Shown here: positions 1-10,223 of the stretch, one piece after another | How the letters are laid out: each line of letters begins with the position of its first letter | Numbering within the stretch: the first letter of the stretch is position 1 | Assembly (NCBI GenBank): GCA_028707875.1 | Contig: JAQWAC010000004.1 | Span: 1-53,166 of the forward strand | Source of the DNA: Candidatus Peribacteraceae bacterium | GTDB lineage: Bacteria; Patescibacteriota; Gracilibacteria; Peribacterales; Peribacteraceae | DNA: 53,166 bases | Direction of reading: 5' to 3' | Notes under the pieces: model-generated | The model's input: only the letters and a program-made list of their open reading frames with translations | Told to the model about the DNA's origin: nothing | Databases searched by the model: none | Made by a program: the position numbers and the translations under genes

Positions 1-1
1 T

Positions 2-211
2 CCCAAATGCATCCTTGAACATGGACCACTGGAACAACTCACAAAAGAAGGAGAATTGGTTGCTTATAAGCACGAAGGATTCTGCTACTCCATGGATACA
101 TACCGCGACTTCGTACTCCTGAATGACCTCTGGCAGAAGAAGAAGGCGCCGTGGGCGGTATGGGAGAAGGGACGCAACAATTCCCACGGAAAAGTTCATG
201 TCTCCCTCTAA
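2..211 (+). CDS. rfbF: Glucose-1-phosphate cytidylyltransferase, C-terminal fragment (5' truncated by window edge)
   Basis: Open frame from base 2 translates [56 protein letters not shown], typical of the RfbF C-terminus; directly precedes rfbG and rfbH. Confidence 0.85.
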   Translation, partial: PKCILEHGPLEQLTKEGELVAYKHEGFCYSMDTYRDFVLLNDLWQKKKAPWAVWEKGRNNSHGKVHVSL

Positions 212-1193
212 GAAACCAACCTTTTGGCGTGACCGCCCCGTGCTGGTTACTGGTGCCACCGGTCTGGTGGGTTCGTGGCTTGTGAAAGCACTCCTGAAAG
301 AGCATGCACAAGTTGTCTGCATCGTACGAGACTGGGTGCCGGGATCAGATCTGGTTCGCTCGCATGCAGTCGAGCAGGCAACAGTTGTCCGAGGAGACAT
401 CTGTGATCAAACATTCCTTGAGCGCGTTCTGGGGGAATACGAGATCGACACGGTTTTTCATCTTGCCGCCCAAACGATCGTCCCCATCGCCAATCGGAAT
501 GCCCTCTCCACGTTCGAGAGCAATGTTCGGGGAACATGGCTCCTCCTCGAAGCCTGCCATCGCAGCCCCTGCGTGAAGCAGATCGTGATGGCATCTTCGG
601 ACAAGGCGTACGGAGACCAGAAGGAGATGCCCTACAACGAAAAGACACCTCTGCAGGGACGGCATCCCTACGATGTCAGCAAGTCCTGCGCGGATCTGAT
701 CGCCCAGAGCTATGCCAAAACATTCGGTCTGCCGGTTATCGTCACCCGATGCGGTAATTTCTTCGGCGGAGGGGATTTGAATTGGAACCGTCTTATCCCC
801 GGAACGCTTCGTTCGCTCATCCATCACGAACGTCCGATTATTCGATCGGATGGCAAAATGGTGAGAGACTACTTCTATGTGGAGGACGGAGCGGCCGCTT
901 ACATGCTCGCTGCGGAGTATTTGGCTGCACATCCAAAAATGAAAGGCGAAGCATTCAATCTCTCCTACAACTCCCCCATGACCGTGCTTGAAATGACGAA
1001 GATGATCACTGAATTGATGAAATCAAACCTAAAGCCGATCGTGCGCAATGAGGCCGGAAATGAGATTGAAGAGCAATATCTCGACGCAAGCAAAGCACGG
1101 AAGGTTCTACACTGGACACCCAAGTTTGACCTTGAGGAAGGACTCCGGAAGACGATAGGATGGTACCGTGACTACTTCGCCCAAGGACGCTAA
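198..1193 (+). CDS. rfbG: CDP-glucose 4,6-dehydratase (SDR)
   Basis: Start [28 protein letters not shown]; Rossmann [18 protein letters not shown] catalytic YxxxK. Overlaps the rfbF end; the 123 start in the ORF track is too early. Confidence 0.92.
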   Translation: MSPSKKPTFWRDRPVLVTGATGLVGSWLVKALLKEHAQVVCIVRDWVPGSDLVRSHAVEQATVVRGDICDQTFLERVLGEYEIDTVFHLAAQTIVPIANRNALSTFESNVRGTWLLLEACHRSPCVKQIVMASSDKAYGDQKEMPYNEKTPLQGRHPYDVSKSCADLIAQSYAKTFGLPVIVTRCGNFFGGGDLNWNRLIPGTLRSLIHHERPIIRSDGKMVRDYFYVEDGAAAYMLAAEYLAAHPKMKGEAFNLSYNSPMTVLEMTKMITELMKSNLKPIVRNEAGNEIEEQYLDASKARKVLHWTPKFDLEEGLRKTIGWYRDYFAQGR

Positions 1194-2502
1194 AGCCCAA
1201 TTGCGATCGGAGATCCTCGCGCTCGTATCGAAATATTACGATGCAGCCTTTCCTCTGCAGCCTTTTGTCCCCGGAAAAACACCAATCCCCCCTTCCGGAA
1301 AGGTGTGTGATGCCAGAGAGATTGAGAATCTCGTGGAGGCCGCGCTCGACTGTTGGCTGACAACCGGACGATTCGCGGATTTGTTCGAGAAGCGTTTTGC
1401 GGAGTGGATTGGTGTCAAACACTGTTCTCTCGTCAATTCCGGTTCTTCGGCCAACCTTGTGGCCCTCACGGCACTCACATCGCATCTTCTTGGTGAAAAG
1501 CGGCTGAAGCCGGGAGATGAAGTGATTACGGTGGCCACCGGCTTTCCCACCACCGTCAATCCCATTGTCCAGAATCAGCTTGTTCCGGTATTCATCGATG
1601 CGCATATCCCCACCTACAATGCCGATGTCTCTCTTCTGGAAAAAGCTCTCTCACCAAAGACGCGGGCCATCATGATGGCGCACACGCTTGGCAACCCTTA
1701 CAACCTGAATGCGGTGATGGAATTTGCCCGCAAGCACGATCTCTGGATCGTGGAAGATAACTGCGATGCCGTAGGCAGCCAATATGAAGGGAAGAAAACC
1801 GGAACATTCGGGCACATTTCGACTGTGAGCTTCTACCCCGCCCATCACATGACCATGGGGGAGGGCGGAGCGGTTCTCACCAATGACAGTCTCCTGAAGC
1901 GCATCATCGAGTCCTTCCGCGATTGGGGGCGGGATTGCTGGTGCAAACCGGGAGCCTGCAATACCTGCGGGAAACGTTTTAGCTGGAAACTTGGTGACCT
2001 GCCATTCGGCTACGATCACAAGTACACATACTCCCATATCGGCTTCAGCATGAAAGTGACGGATATGCAGGCGGCAGTTGGGCTTGCCCAATTGGAAAAG
2101 TTGCCGGACTTTGTGAAGAAGCGCCGTGAAAATTTCGCCTATCTCTCCAAAGCACTCAAGCCTCTCGAGGAATTTTTCATTCTCCCTGAGGCGACACCAG
2201 GCAGCGAGCCCAGCTGGTTCGGATTTCTTCTGACCGTGCAGGAATCAAGTGGTATGAATCGCAATGAGCTGGTCCAGCATCTTGAAAGCAAAGGCATCGG
2301 GACGCGGCTGCTCTTTGCAGGAAATATCACCCGTCAGCCGGCGTACAAGAATGTCATCTGCCGAAAGATCGGCGACCTCGCGCAGGCCGACAGAATTATG
2401 AACAATACCTTCTGGGTGGGAATCTATCCGGGGCTCACGAAGGAGATGCTGAAGTACACCGCAGATACTATCCGGGATTATTGTCATTCATTAAAAAAAT
2501 AA
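1168..2502 (+). CDS. rfbH: CDP-4-dehydro-6-deoxyglucose 3-dehydratase (DegT/E1 family, PMP and [2Fe-2S] dependent)
   Basis: [14 protein letters not shown] (His in place of the aminotransferase PLP Lys) and C-x57-C-x-C-x7-C cysteine pattern. Confidence 0.93.
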   Translation: MTTSPKDAKAQLRSEILALVSKYYDAAFPLQPFVPGKTPIPPSGKVCDAREIENLVEAALDCWLTTGRFADLFEKRFAEWIGVKHCSLVNSGSSANLVALTALTSHLLGEKRLKPGDEVITVATGFPTTVNPIVQNQLVPVFIDAHIPTYNADVSLLEKALSPKTRAIMMAHTLGNPYNLNAVMEFARKHDLWIVEDNCDAVGSQYEGKKTGTFGHISTVSFYPAHHMTMGEGGAVLTNDSLLKRIIESFRDWGRDCWCKPGACNTCGKRFSWKLGDLPFGYDHKYTYSHIGFSMKVTDMQAAVGLAQLEKLPDFVKKRRENFAYLSKALKPLEEFFILPEATPGSEPSWFGFLLTVQESSGMNRNELVQHLESKGIGTRLLFAGNITRQPAYKNVICRKIGDLAQADRIMNNTFWVGIYPGLTKEMLKYTADTIRDYCHSLKK

Positions 2503-3380
2503 TGAAGGCCGCCGTCATTGGAGCATCGGGGCTTGTGGGTTCTCATCTCATGAAAACATGTAAAGACCGAGGATGGGATGTAATGGGTACCTACAGTGAA
2601 CATGCGCAGAAGGGACTCATCCCTCTGCATATGGCCGACCCCGCATCGATCGAAGAGGCCATGCAAAAAATGAAACCGGAAGTCGTATTCCTCACCGCTT
2701 TCAACCCTAATGCGGATTATTGCGAAGAGCATCCGAAGGAAACGTGGGAGACGAATGTACAGGGAAATGCCAATGTGATTGAGGCTTCTCAGCGCATCGG
2801 AGCAAAGACTGTGTATTACTCCTCCGACTATATCTTCAACGGAAAGTCAGGACCCTATGAAGAGGATGCCACTCCCGATCCCATCTGTGAGTATGGGAAA
2901 CAGAAATTGGCTGTCGAACAAATGATCCGGCGTTTGACAAAGAATCATCTGATTATACGCACGACGGTTGTCTATGGCTGGGAAGAACAGGGAAAGAATT
3001 TTTTTTGCAACCTTCTCGCACACCTTGAACGCGGGGAAGAGATGAAAGTGCCTTCCGACCAGATCGGAACACCGACACTTGTAAATGATTTGGCCGAGGC
3101 GAGCTGCAGCCTAGTGGAAGTTGGAGCCTCCGGCATCGTGAATGTGGCCGGACCTGACCGAATGAGCCGATATGAATTCGCGCTGCATATCGCCCGCATC
3201 TTCGATCTCCCTGTGTCGAAGATCATTCCTGTGACAACAATGGAGCTGAAACAACCTGCACGCAGGCCGCTGAACGCAGGATTGCTCTATGACAGATTGT
3301 TCCAACTGGCAAATCTCCAAATGAAAGGAGTGGAGACGGGCATTCGATATTTGAAGGAAACCGAAAAGCAAACACCTTGA
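2502..3380 (+). CDS. NAD(P)-dependent sugar-nucleotide reductase/epimerase (RmlD-like SDR)
   Basis: [54 protein letters not shown] overlaps the rfbH stop (taATG). Confidence 0.85.
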   Translation: MKAAVIGASGLVGSHLMKTCKDRGWDVMGTYSEHAQKGLIPLHMADPASIEEAMQKMKPEVVFLTAFNPNADYCEEHPKETWETNVQGNANVIEASQRIGAKTVYYSSDYIFNGKSGPYEEDATPDPICEYGKQKLAVEQMIRRLTKNHLIIRTTVVYGWEEQGKNFFCNLLAHLERGEEMKVPSDQIGTPTLVNDLAEASCSLVEVGASGIVNVAGPDRMSRYEFALHIARIFDLPVSKIIPVTTMELKQPARRPLNAGLLYDRLFQLANLQMKGVETGIRYLKETEKQTP

Positions 3381-3401
3381 TCAACAACACATCACTGCAT
3401 C

Positions 3402-4685
3402 CTATTGATCGTTCATTATCATTCTTGCCGCCTCCATCCCTTCAATTACGGCACAATTCATTGATCGATCTTCCGGAAAAAGTTGTGAGAAGTTTGCAAG
3501 GTGCACATGAGGAAGCGGCGTCTTGTGTTGAGGAATGATTTTTTCATATCCAATCTCGGCAATATGCTGAGCAAAACGCGCCCGGAAGAGATGTGTCTCC
3601 GAAACTTTCCCTCTTTCGAACGCCGGAAATATCTTGGCCAGATAGGAAAGATATTTCTCGGTAATTTGTGCTTCATCTTGCGAAAAACGCCAGTCATCCC
3701 AGGGAACATACGTATTGAGGTAATACATATGCTCCCCTCCGTAGAAAGAAGAGGAGACGAGATTCGTGTGCTGGATACAGACAACAAATGGGGACTCCGC
3801 ATCTTGAATACTCGTCCAATAGAAAGGCCCGAGAGATTGCGGAGAGGAAAAAGCAAGACAGACTGCACCCAAGTTCCTTGGCCTTGAAAGACTGCTCACA
3901 TAGCCTGACGGCAGCGGGTTGCCTTCAATCATTCCGGCAAATACTGGAGAAGGGCTTGTGCAGAGAACTCGATCAAAGGAAAAACGTTCCGAACGTCCGC
4001 GAATGCTCAAATGAGCACCTGAATCATATGATGATATTCCGTCTATCAGAGTATTCAGATGAATGATGGCTCGATGATCTTCAAGAAACTTTTGCAGCGT
4101 CTCGAAGACAACCTGAAGGCTTCCTTGAACATATGCGACTCGATCCGATCTCGTGCGCAAGCGGTTCCAAAGCCATGCCATGGATATTTGTGAATAGTGC
4201 TCATGAAACATTCCCCTCAGAAGGGGCTCCCACACAACCTGATAGGCTTTATTGCCAACCCATCGGCGCATCCATTTCTGCGCAGAAATGGATGAAAGAT
4301 TACGCCACGATTTCTTATTCCGAAGAAATAGAACCGCAAGCCCCATGCGGACCCTGCTCAAAAAAGAAATGGGTGTGAATCGAAGTAAGTCCAATGGGGA
4401 TGTAAATGGATAGAGAACCCCTCCGATAAATATCCCTGTTGTGAGCCTACGCCAAACAACTCTCTCATTAAGATTCAGTGAAGAGAATAGGGAAAGAACT
4501 TCGTGTTCAGTTTCATATATATGATGATAGGTTTTCTCTAAATATGTTCCATGTGTTGGGAATGCCGATGCAAGACCACCGATATGATCCGATTCTTCAA
4601 AAATCTCAACCGTGTGGCCTTTTGATATGCATTCCAACGCAGCAGTGAGCCCTGTCATGCCGGCACCGACAATTGCAATTCTCAC
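3402..4685 (-). CDS. FAD/NAD(P)-dependent amine-oxidase / protoporphyrinogen-oxidase-like protein
   Basis: VRIAIVGAGMTGLTAALECISKGHTVEIFEESDHIGGLASAF dinucleotide-binding motif; GTG start proposed at 4685. Confidence 0.75.
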   Translation of the reverse strand: MRIAIVGAGMTGLTAALECISKGHTVEIFEESDHIGGLASAFPTHGTYLEKTYHHIYETEHEVLSLFSSLNLNERVVWRRLTTGIFIGGVLYPFTSPLDLLRFTPISFLSRVRMGLAVLFLRNKKSWRNLSSISAQKWMRRWVGNKAYQVVWEPLLRGMFHEHYSQISMAWLWNRLRTRSDRVAYVQGSLQVVFETLQKFLEDHRAIIHLNTLIDGISSYDSGAHLSIRGRSERFSFDRVLCTSPSPVFAGMIEGNPLPSGYVSSLSRPRNLGAVCLAFSSPQSLGPFYWTSIQDAESPFVVCIQHTNLVSSSFYGGEHMYYLNTYVPWDDWRFSQDEAQITEKYLSYLAKIFPAFERGKVSETHLFRARFAQHIAEIGYEKIIPQHKTPLPHVHLANFSQLFPEDRSMNCAVIEGMEAARMIMNDQ

Positions 4686-4729
4686 ATCAAAAGAATAACA
4701 TACTTGTGAATTTATCGAACCAAGATCAC

Positions 4730-6364
4730 ATGGAAGAAGCAATGATTCCAATCCTTGCTGTCCAATCCTCAGAGCGCAAAGTACGAATAATCGGACTCTT
4801 GTTAGTGATCATACTGCTTCTCTGCACAATTATTCCATTTTTCGGTGTTACTCCATTTTACGATGGAATCTCTTTCGTTAATTGCTTCAACAGTGGTGTA
4901 GAGCAACCAATATTTAACCCCTTGAATTTTCGCTGCGCGGGACACCCCTTTGGATTTCTGCTCCTTATTGGACTCACTCAATATATCGACTACCAAAATA
5001 TGATGCTGGTCCATCTTCTCAATCTTTGTATTGCTGTTGGCGGCATTATTGCATTTTATAAGTTGCTGAAACTGTTCCTGCCACATGACACAAGAATCGA
5101 GCAAATACTTCTCACGGCAATGTATGCCCTCGCACCATTGACAGTCATCCATATCATTCAACCCGCCTTTGATTTTGGGCTGATGGTATTTTTTGTGATT
5201 TTCCTCTACTTCCTGCTTACAGGAAAAAGATGGTGGGCCTCCCTTATTGCACTTGCCGTACTCTTCACCAAAGAAACCGGCATTGCCGTGTATATTGGAA
5301 CGCTTTCGATTTATGCACTCGTGTACATCCTGACAGAAGGAAAACCGTGGAAAGAGCGTGTACGCAGCCTCATTAACATGTGGCCACTCTGCATTCCGGG
5401 GCTCATTACAATCGCATATTATGCGATGCTCCCCTTTCTCCTTACAGAGAATGATGGAATATTTTTTCCAAACTGGAAGGGCGGCGAGACGGTCTCCCTC
5501 CGCAACATTCTTGATTTTGACATCTCCAATGTAAGCATGCAGGCATATCTGAAGTTTATTTTTGTTCTGAACTTTAATTGGCTATTGAGTATTTTCGTTT
5601 TGGCGTTCCTTCTTATTGCCTTTTTTCAAAGGAAAAAGGCCTCGGAACTGCTCGGCGGGAGAAACATTCTATTTACTCTTTTTCTGCTTCTCACAGCCGT
5701 CGTCATTGTCACCCGCTTCCGTCCATATTTTAACCCCCGCTATATTCTGCTGTCATACCCGGTATTACTTCTTTCCTTTGCCCAGGCTCTCTTGTTTTTC
5801 TTTCGCAAGAGATTCATGCGACTTTCTCTGCTGCTGATAATTTTTTCACTCATCTACTGTTCAAACTTCAGAACGATAGATCCTCTCTCACGATGGACAT
5901 TTGGTACATTTTCTGTCGGTGCAAAGAAGATGCTCAAAATCGCACCAAGCATTAACCAAAAAGATGCTCTTGTTTACAACTTGGAATCTACTGACATCTC
6001 CTATGCCCAGGAGAAACTGATAGACGATCTGAGTCCTGACCAAAATCATGTCCTATTCAATGATGTAAAATGGACTATTGTTGGTCCTGCACGTCCATTC
6101 CTACAGTTCCGAAGAAGGTTCCCTGCAAATATTCAAATAACATATGACCAGACGGAAATTACTATTGAAGGAAGTCGAAAATTCAAAGATCCCAAACTCC
6201 TGCACTATGTTGATTATCCCAACTTCCAAAAGGGAGAGGGATTTGAGTACATGAAAAGTCATTATGCCCTCGATAGTGTTAAAACGTATGAACATAATGG
6301 TTTCCAAATCACTCTCTATACGTTTTCTTTACCTTCGCCGGAAGCGTCAATAGCGCAGCCCTGA
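4730..6364 (+). CDS. Polytopic membrane protein, GT-C glycosyltransferase-like
   Basis: Many hydrophobic helices, early acidic/aromatic loop (FFGVTPFYDGISFVNC). Start at 4730 avoids overlap with the divergent gene. Confidence 0.65.
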   Translation: MEEAMIPILAVQSSERKVRIIGLLLVIILLLCTIIPFFGVTPFYDGISFVNCFNSGVEQPIFNPLNFRCAGHPFGFLLLIGLTQYIDYQNMMLVHLLNLCIAVGGIIAFYKLLKLFLPHDTRIEQILLTAMYALAPLTVIHIIQPAFDFGLMVFFVIFLYFLLTGKRWWASLIALAVLFTKETGIAVYIGTLSIYALVYILTEGKPWKERVRSLINMWPLCIPGLITIAYYAMLPFLLTENDGIFFPNWKGGETVSLRNILDFDISNVSMQAYLKFIFVLNFNWLLSIFVLAFLLIAFFQRKKASELLGGRNILFTLFLLLTAVVIVTRFRPYFNPRYILLSYPVLLLSFAQALLFFFRKRFMRLSLLLIIFSLIYCSNFRTIDPLSRWTFGTFSVGAKKMLKIAPSINQKDALVYNLESTDISYAQEKLIDDLSPDQNHVLFNDVKWTIVGPARPFLQFRRRFPANIQITYDQTEITIEGSRKFKDPKLLHYVDYPNFQKGEGFEYMKSHYALDSVKTYEHNGFQITLYTFSLPSPEASIAQP

Positions 6365-6377
6365 GCTGGAATACCCC

Positions 6378-9300
6378 TTATTTCTGCCAATGCAGTACCT
6401 TTCCCCTCAAAAGATAAATCGCTCTATATAAATTCCCTTTAGTCACCACTTGACTCTCGCCGGGCTTGATCCCGATCTTCTCCAGAATCTCCTCCTTTGT
6501 CCCCGCCACTCCGCCCGAAGAAAGCAGTGTAACCAACTGATCGGTTGTCATATGACCGCTGAGGCCTTTTCCGAAGATGCGATCAAACAGCTGAGTGTCG
6601 GATTCATCGGCTACTTCGTTCGTTCCAAGAGAAAAGTGAAAGATATTAACTAGTGTCTTGGGAAGATAAGGAACAAATTTCGGCGTAACCAAGCCATCAA
6701 TCATCAAATGCTGCACAGACTTCCTAAGCAATTCATCTGACATGAGTTCATCAATGGGGTACAGCACCATTCCGTCTTCAACTAAAGAATGCCGGAAAGA
6801 ACGTAAGGACCCGGAATTATTGAGTAACGAATAGGGACTTATCTTTTCGCTCGAGGAGTAGGATAAAAGACTCCCGACAGCCTGACCAATGGTCATTTCA
6901 TTCACATGCACTCTTGTGGCCGCATTGGCTATTTGCGTTACACCGATATTGAGCGAGGCAGGAAGCAGATTCGACCCGCTCATGGAAAGAAGGGCGCCCA
7001 AAGTGATAAAGGACGGATGAGGCAACGAAAGTTCTCTGCCCATTAAGATGTGATTGTCATTCGCAAGTAACCCCAGTTCCTTCATGTGATCCAGGAACGA
7101 TTTGATTCCGTCTTTCCCGAAATACTCCGACGAGGAGAAAAATGTATGGAAATCAATGTTGTACAAAAAGGGCACAACGGCATCTTGGGGAATGTGATAT
7201 TCCTGCTCTCGTTTAATGCAACTTTGCTTGTCGCCGGAAAATTGAATGCAGGACGCTTCATTGCATGGAGTGTTTTCTCCGGTGCAACTGAGATAATCAA
7301 GCATAATGTCATTCTCACCCAACGGAGTTGCTGCCCGGATTCTCCGTCCTTCTCTGTAATAGGGGGATTGTGCAAATATATCGGAAGTTCCCGGGAATAG
7401 ACCGACCTGAAGAAACGCCCTTTTTGGGGAACACGTGACATCTTCCGGCGAACATTGATCAATCGCTGCATTCGGACGCATGTCGTATCGCATCCAGTAG
7501 TAATACTGATAGGAACGACTTCGTGAGCGATCGACAATCTCACGCGAATCGATTGCATCGCCGAATACCGGTGCAAAATCATTGGAGGGCTCCGCAACAA
7601 GAGTCATTCCCATGGAATGAGACGCAATGTCTTTGATGAATTTGCTCGCGTAAAGACCGCTTTGTAGAGAGGCGGGGGAGACAATGTTTCTGAAAAGAAA
7701 GAGGGGCCGTGGGATTTCGCTCCAATTCATGCTGAAAAATGACCTTTGAAGAGCAAATGACCACGAATCCTTGAGATCCGGAATTTCTTCGTGTAACCAC
7801 ACTTCCGCATCTTTGTCTCCGGAAAGGGCCGGAAGCACCATTGTTGAATCCCCCTGATGAATGAAAGAACTTCTGTTGATGAGAGTGCTGTTGGCCGGAA
7901 ACAGCGGGATTTGCTGTTGTTGAACATGGCTGATTGAATCTTCAATGGAAAAGAAGAGATTGCCGGCCCTTTCGTTTTTTGTTTGATTCCCGATAACGGT
8001 AAACCACCTCCCGAGAGGAAGCCGGGAAAGTTCAACTTGGATCTTTGCATCTTTGGGTGAGACCGTGCGTACATAGGTATCCACTGCTGAATTCGGGATA
8101 GCTAACAGCTCCGTGCCCGGCGGCTCCGCGGAGAGGGCATACGAACGGTGCAGAAAGTACTTTCCCGCATACTGAAAAATATCTGCATTATCCACCGGTA
8201 CATCATTCCTGGACTGCTGCAAAAATGAATTGGTGGAAAGCACATTCACCAAAGACCCGGCCTTTCCCCGCACCCACACATCATAGACTCCGGAGACAGG
8301 AATTTGTGCAATACGCAGTCTGCCATCCGCTGCATGCGCCTTATTCATATAAAGCAAATTTGATTTCTGAAGAGGCTCAAGAATAAGGCGCGGGAAGGAT
8401 CGCATTCCCTTCTCCGTGGAGACATCCATGGAAATTTCGTACTCCCTTCCAGCCTTCAACGGAAGAACGGTCAGAGGAGATGCATTTCTCATGGAATACT
8501 TTTGTTTGAATGACAGAGATAATTTGATTCCCCCGCTTCCCGATTCTTTCAGAAAAATTTTGGACCATTCCGGATTGTTCCAATCCACACTCAACAGATA
8601 GTCACCATCATCATTCAAGGTGAACTTCCAAGTATTCGTTTCCGATTTCTTCGCAAGGTCTTTAACAGAACTGTTTGAATTCTTATCCCAGGAAAGCTCA
8701 ATCCGACGAGACGATAGCCGAGTTGGGACTATTACTATTTTCTTCAGGGATTGTGTATCCGCTTGAGACAGCTTCAGTGTGCCGCTGGCAGTCAGCTGTA
8801 CCCCATCAAGAAAATACGTCCCCTTCCCCGTCTTGTCGGCAAGATACTGAACATTGTCCACCTCAACCTGCAATGTTTCGGGTAGTGTCTGACTGTCTCC
8901 TGTAAGGAAATACATATCTGCATTCACCAGCGCATAGCCGCTCCTTTTCAGAGGGATATTCTCTTTGAAAGGGCCGGATAACACGATGGGCGATTGATGT
9001 AAATTTGCTTTCACGAACACCAATCCTTCGACGACCGAAGAGGCGTCCTTCGCTTTGAAACGAAAACTCGAGGCCTTGTCCTGTCCCACAAAAAACGTAC
9101 CTATTTTGATGAGTTGCTTATCTTTGAGGAGATCTCGCTGGAGAGATATCGGCGAAGACGAATAGGGAAATTGAATGTTGATATCAAGTTTCTCATTTCC
9201 ATGATTCACAAAATATACATCATACGTATCGCTGAATGCCGGCTGCACACGCACTTCCGCTTCACAACCCGCTTTCAGAGCCTTGAACACCTTTGAGCGA

Positions 9301-10169
9301 ATGATATATCCGTTCTGACCAGTACTTTTCCAGCATTCTGTGTCCGGAGTGTTCACGGAGTAAAAATCACCGGGATATCCCTTATCGAGGAGCGCAAAGG
9401 GCGAGGAAACGGCCTGAACCCGGTTCCCCCATCCCTGAAAATTCGTCACTCCCTCCTTAAAACCATCTATAAAGTAATCACGCACAAGCTTCGGCAGAGC
9501 GCTGCGTTCTTTGGTGTCTTCTTTTGCGTCAAAGCCAATGGAATAAGGCTCATTTGCCTGCTCAAGCAGACGCCCTGTTGTTGTGCCATCCACAATGTAT
9601 TTGAATTGAACGAGCAACTCCTCGCGAGTGGAAATATTCTGCAAGAGAGCTCCGTTCCATTGTTTGTTGGCGCCTTTCAGCTCAAGCAATCGATACCCCT
9701 TCAGGAGACGGAGATTGTTGTTCTGTGAAATTTTCGAAAGAAAGTATTCGGCGATATCTTGCGGAATACTGGCCACTTTGCCGACCGCTGCCAGACCTGA
9801 TCCATATTTTCCCTGCCCGTACTTCTTCTCCAGAAATCGTTGTAAATCGGCATACAAACCGTAATTCTCCCAGAGATTATCGGCATCATCGAAGGCGCTC
9901 ATCCCCGATTCAACCGCCTGCCCTCCCACAAGCTGGGAATCGGTCGCAAGAACAACGCTCCTGCCATGTTCCGCCAATGTGATAGCCGCACTTGTCCCTC
10001 CCAAACTTGATCCGAAGACAAGAACATCGACGCTGATTTCCTGCGTAGGATGCATTTTGTCAGCTCCCCAAAGAACCACCGAAGGTAAGGCGACACTCAA
10101 ACCGACCACCGACAGGAGAAGAATTGTCCTCCAGAATCCGGAAACCCGATCAATGCCGACCTTCATCAT
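6378..10169 (-). CDS. Giant exported FAD-dependent oxidoreductase (FAD_oxidored-like) with large inserted region
   Basis: N-terminal signal/TM, VDVLVFGSSLGGTSAAITLAEHGRSVVLATDSQLVGGQ FAD motif, C-terminal SPYYREGRRIRAATPLGENDIML motif separated by several hundred residues. Confidence 0.75.
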   Translation of the reverse strand: MMKVGIDRVSGFWRTILLLSVVGLSVALPSVVLWGADKMHPTQEISVDVLVFGSSLGGTSAAITLAEHGRSVVLATDSQLVGGQAVESGMSAFDDADNLWENYGLYADLQRFLEKKYGQGKYGSGLAAVGKVASIPQDIAEYFLSKISQNNNLRLLKGYRLLELKGANKQWNGALLQNISTREELLVQFKYIVDGTTTGRLLEQANEPYSIGFDAKEDTKERSALPKLVRDYFIDGFKEGVTNFQGWGNRVQAVSSPFALLDKGYPGDFYSVNTPDTECWKSTGQNGYIIRSKVFKALKAGCEAEVRVQPAFSDTYDVYFVNHGNEKLDINIQFPYSSSPISLQRDLLKDKQLIKIGTFFVGQDKASSFRFKAKDASSVVEGLVFVKANLHQSPIVLSGPFKENIPLKRSGYALVNADMYFLTGDSQTLPETLQVEVDNVQYLADKTGKGTYFLDGVQLTASGTLKLSQADTQSLKKIVIVPTRLSSRRIELSWDKNSNSSVKDLAKKSETNTWKFTLNDDGDYLLSVDWNNPEWSKIFLKESGSGGIKLSLSFKQKYSMRNASPLTVLPLKAGREYEISMDVSTEKGMRSFPRLILEPLQKSNLLYMNKAHAADGRLRIAQIPVSGVYDVWVRGKAGSLVNVLSTNSFLQQSRNDVPVDNADIFQYAGKYFLHRSYALSAEPPGTELLAIPNSAVDTYVRTVSPKDAKIQVELSRLPLGRWFTVIGNQTKNERAGNLFFSIEDSISHVQQQQIPLFPANSTLINRSSFIHQGDSTMVLPALSGDKDAEVWLHEEIPDLKDSWSFALQRSFFSMNWSEIPRPLFLFRNIVSPASLQSGLYASKFIKDIASHSMGMTLVAEPSNDFAPVFGDAIDSREIVDRSRSRSYQYYYWMRYDMRPNAAIDQCSPEDVTCSPKRAFLQVGLFPGTSDIFAQSPYYREGRRIRAATPLGENDIMLDYLSCTGENTPCNEASCIQFSGDKQSCIKREQEYHIPQDAVVPFLYNIDFHTFFSSSEYFGKDGIKSFLDHMKELGLLANDNHILMGRELSLPHPSFITLGALLSMSGSNLLPASLNIGVTQIANAATRVHVNEMTIGQAVGSLLSYSSSEKISPYSLLNNSGSLRSFRHSLVEDGMVLYPIDELMSDELLRKSVQHLMIDGLVTPKFVPYLPKTLVNIFHFSLGTNEVADESDTQLFDRIFGKGLSGHMTTDQLVTLLSSGGVAGTKEEILEKIGIKPGESQVVTKGNLYRAIYLLRGKVLHWQK

Positions 10170-10223
10170 ACGGTTATGATAGCGTCCTTTGCCATTACAT
10201 AATAATCGGTCATATCCATGTGA

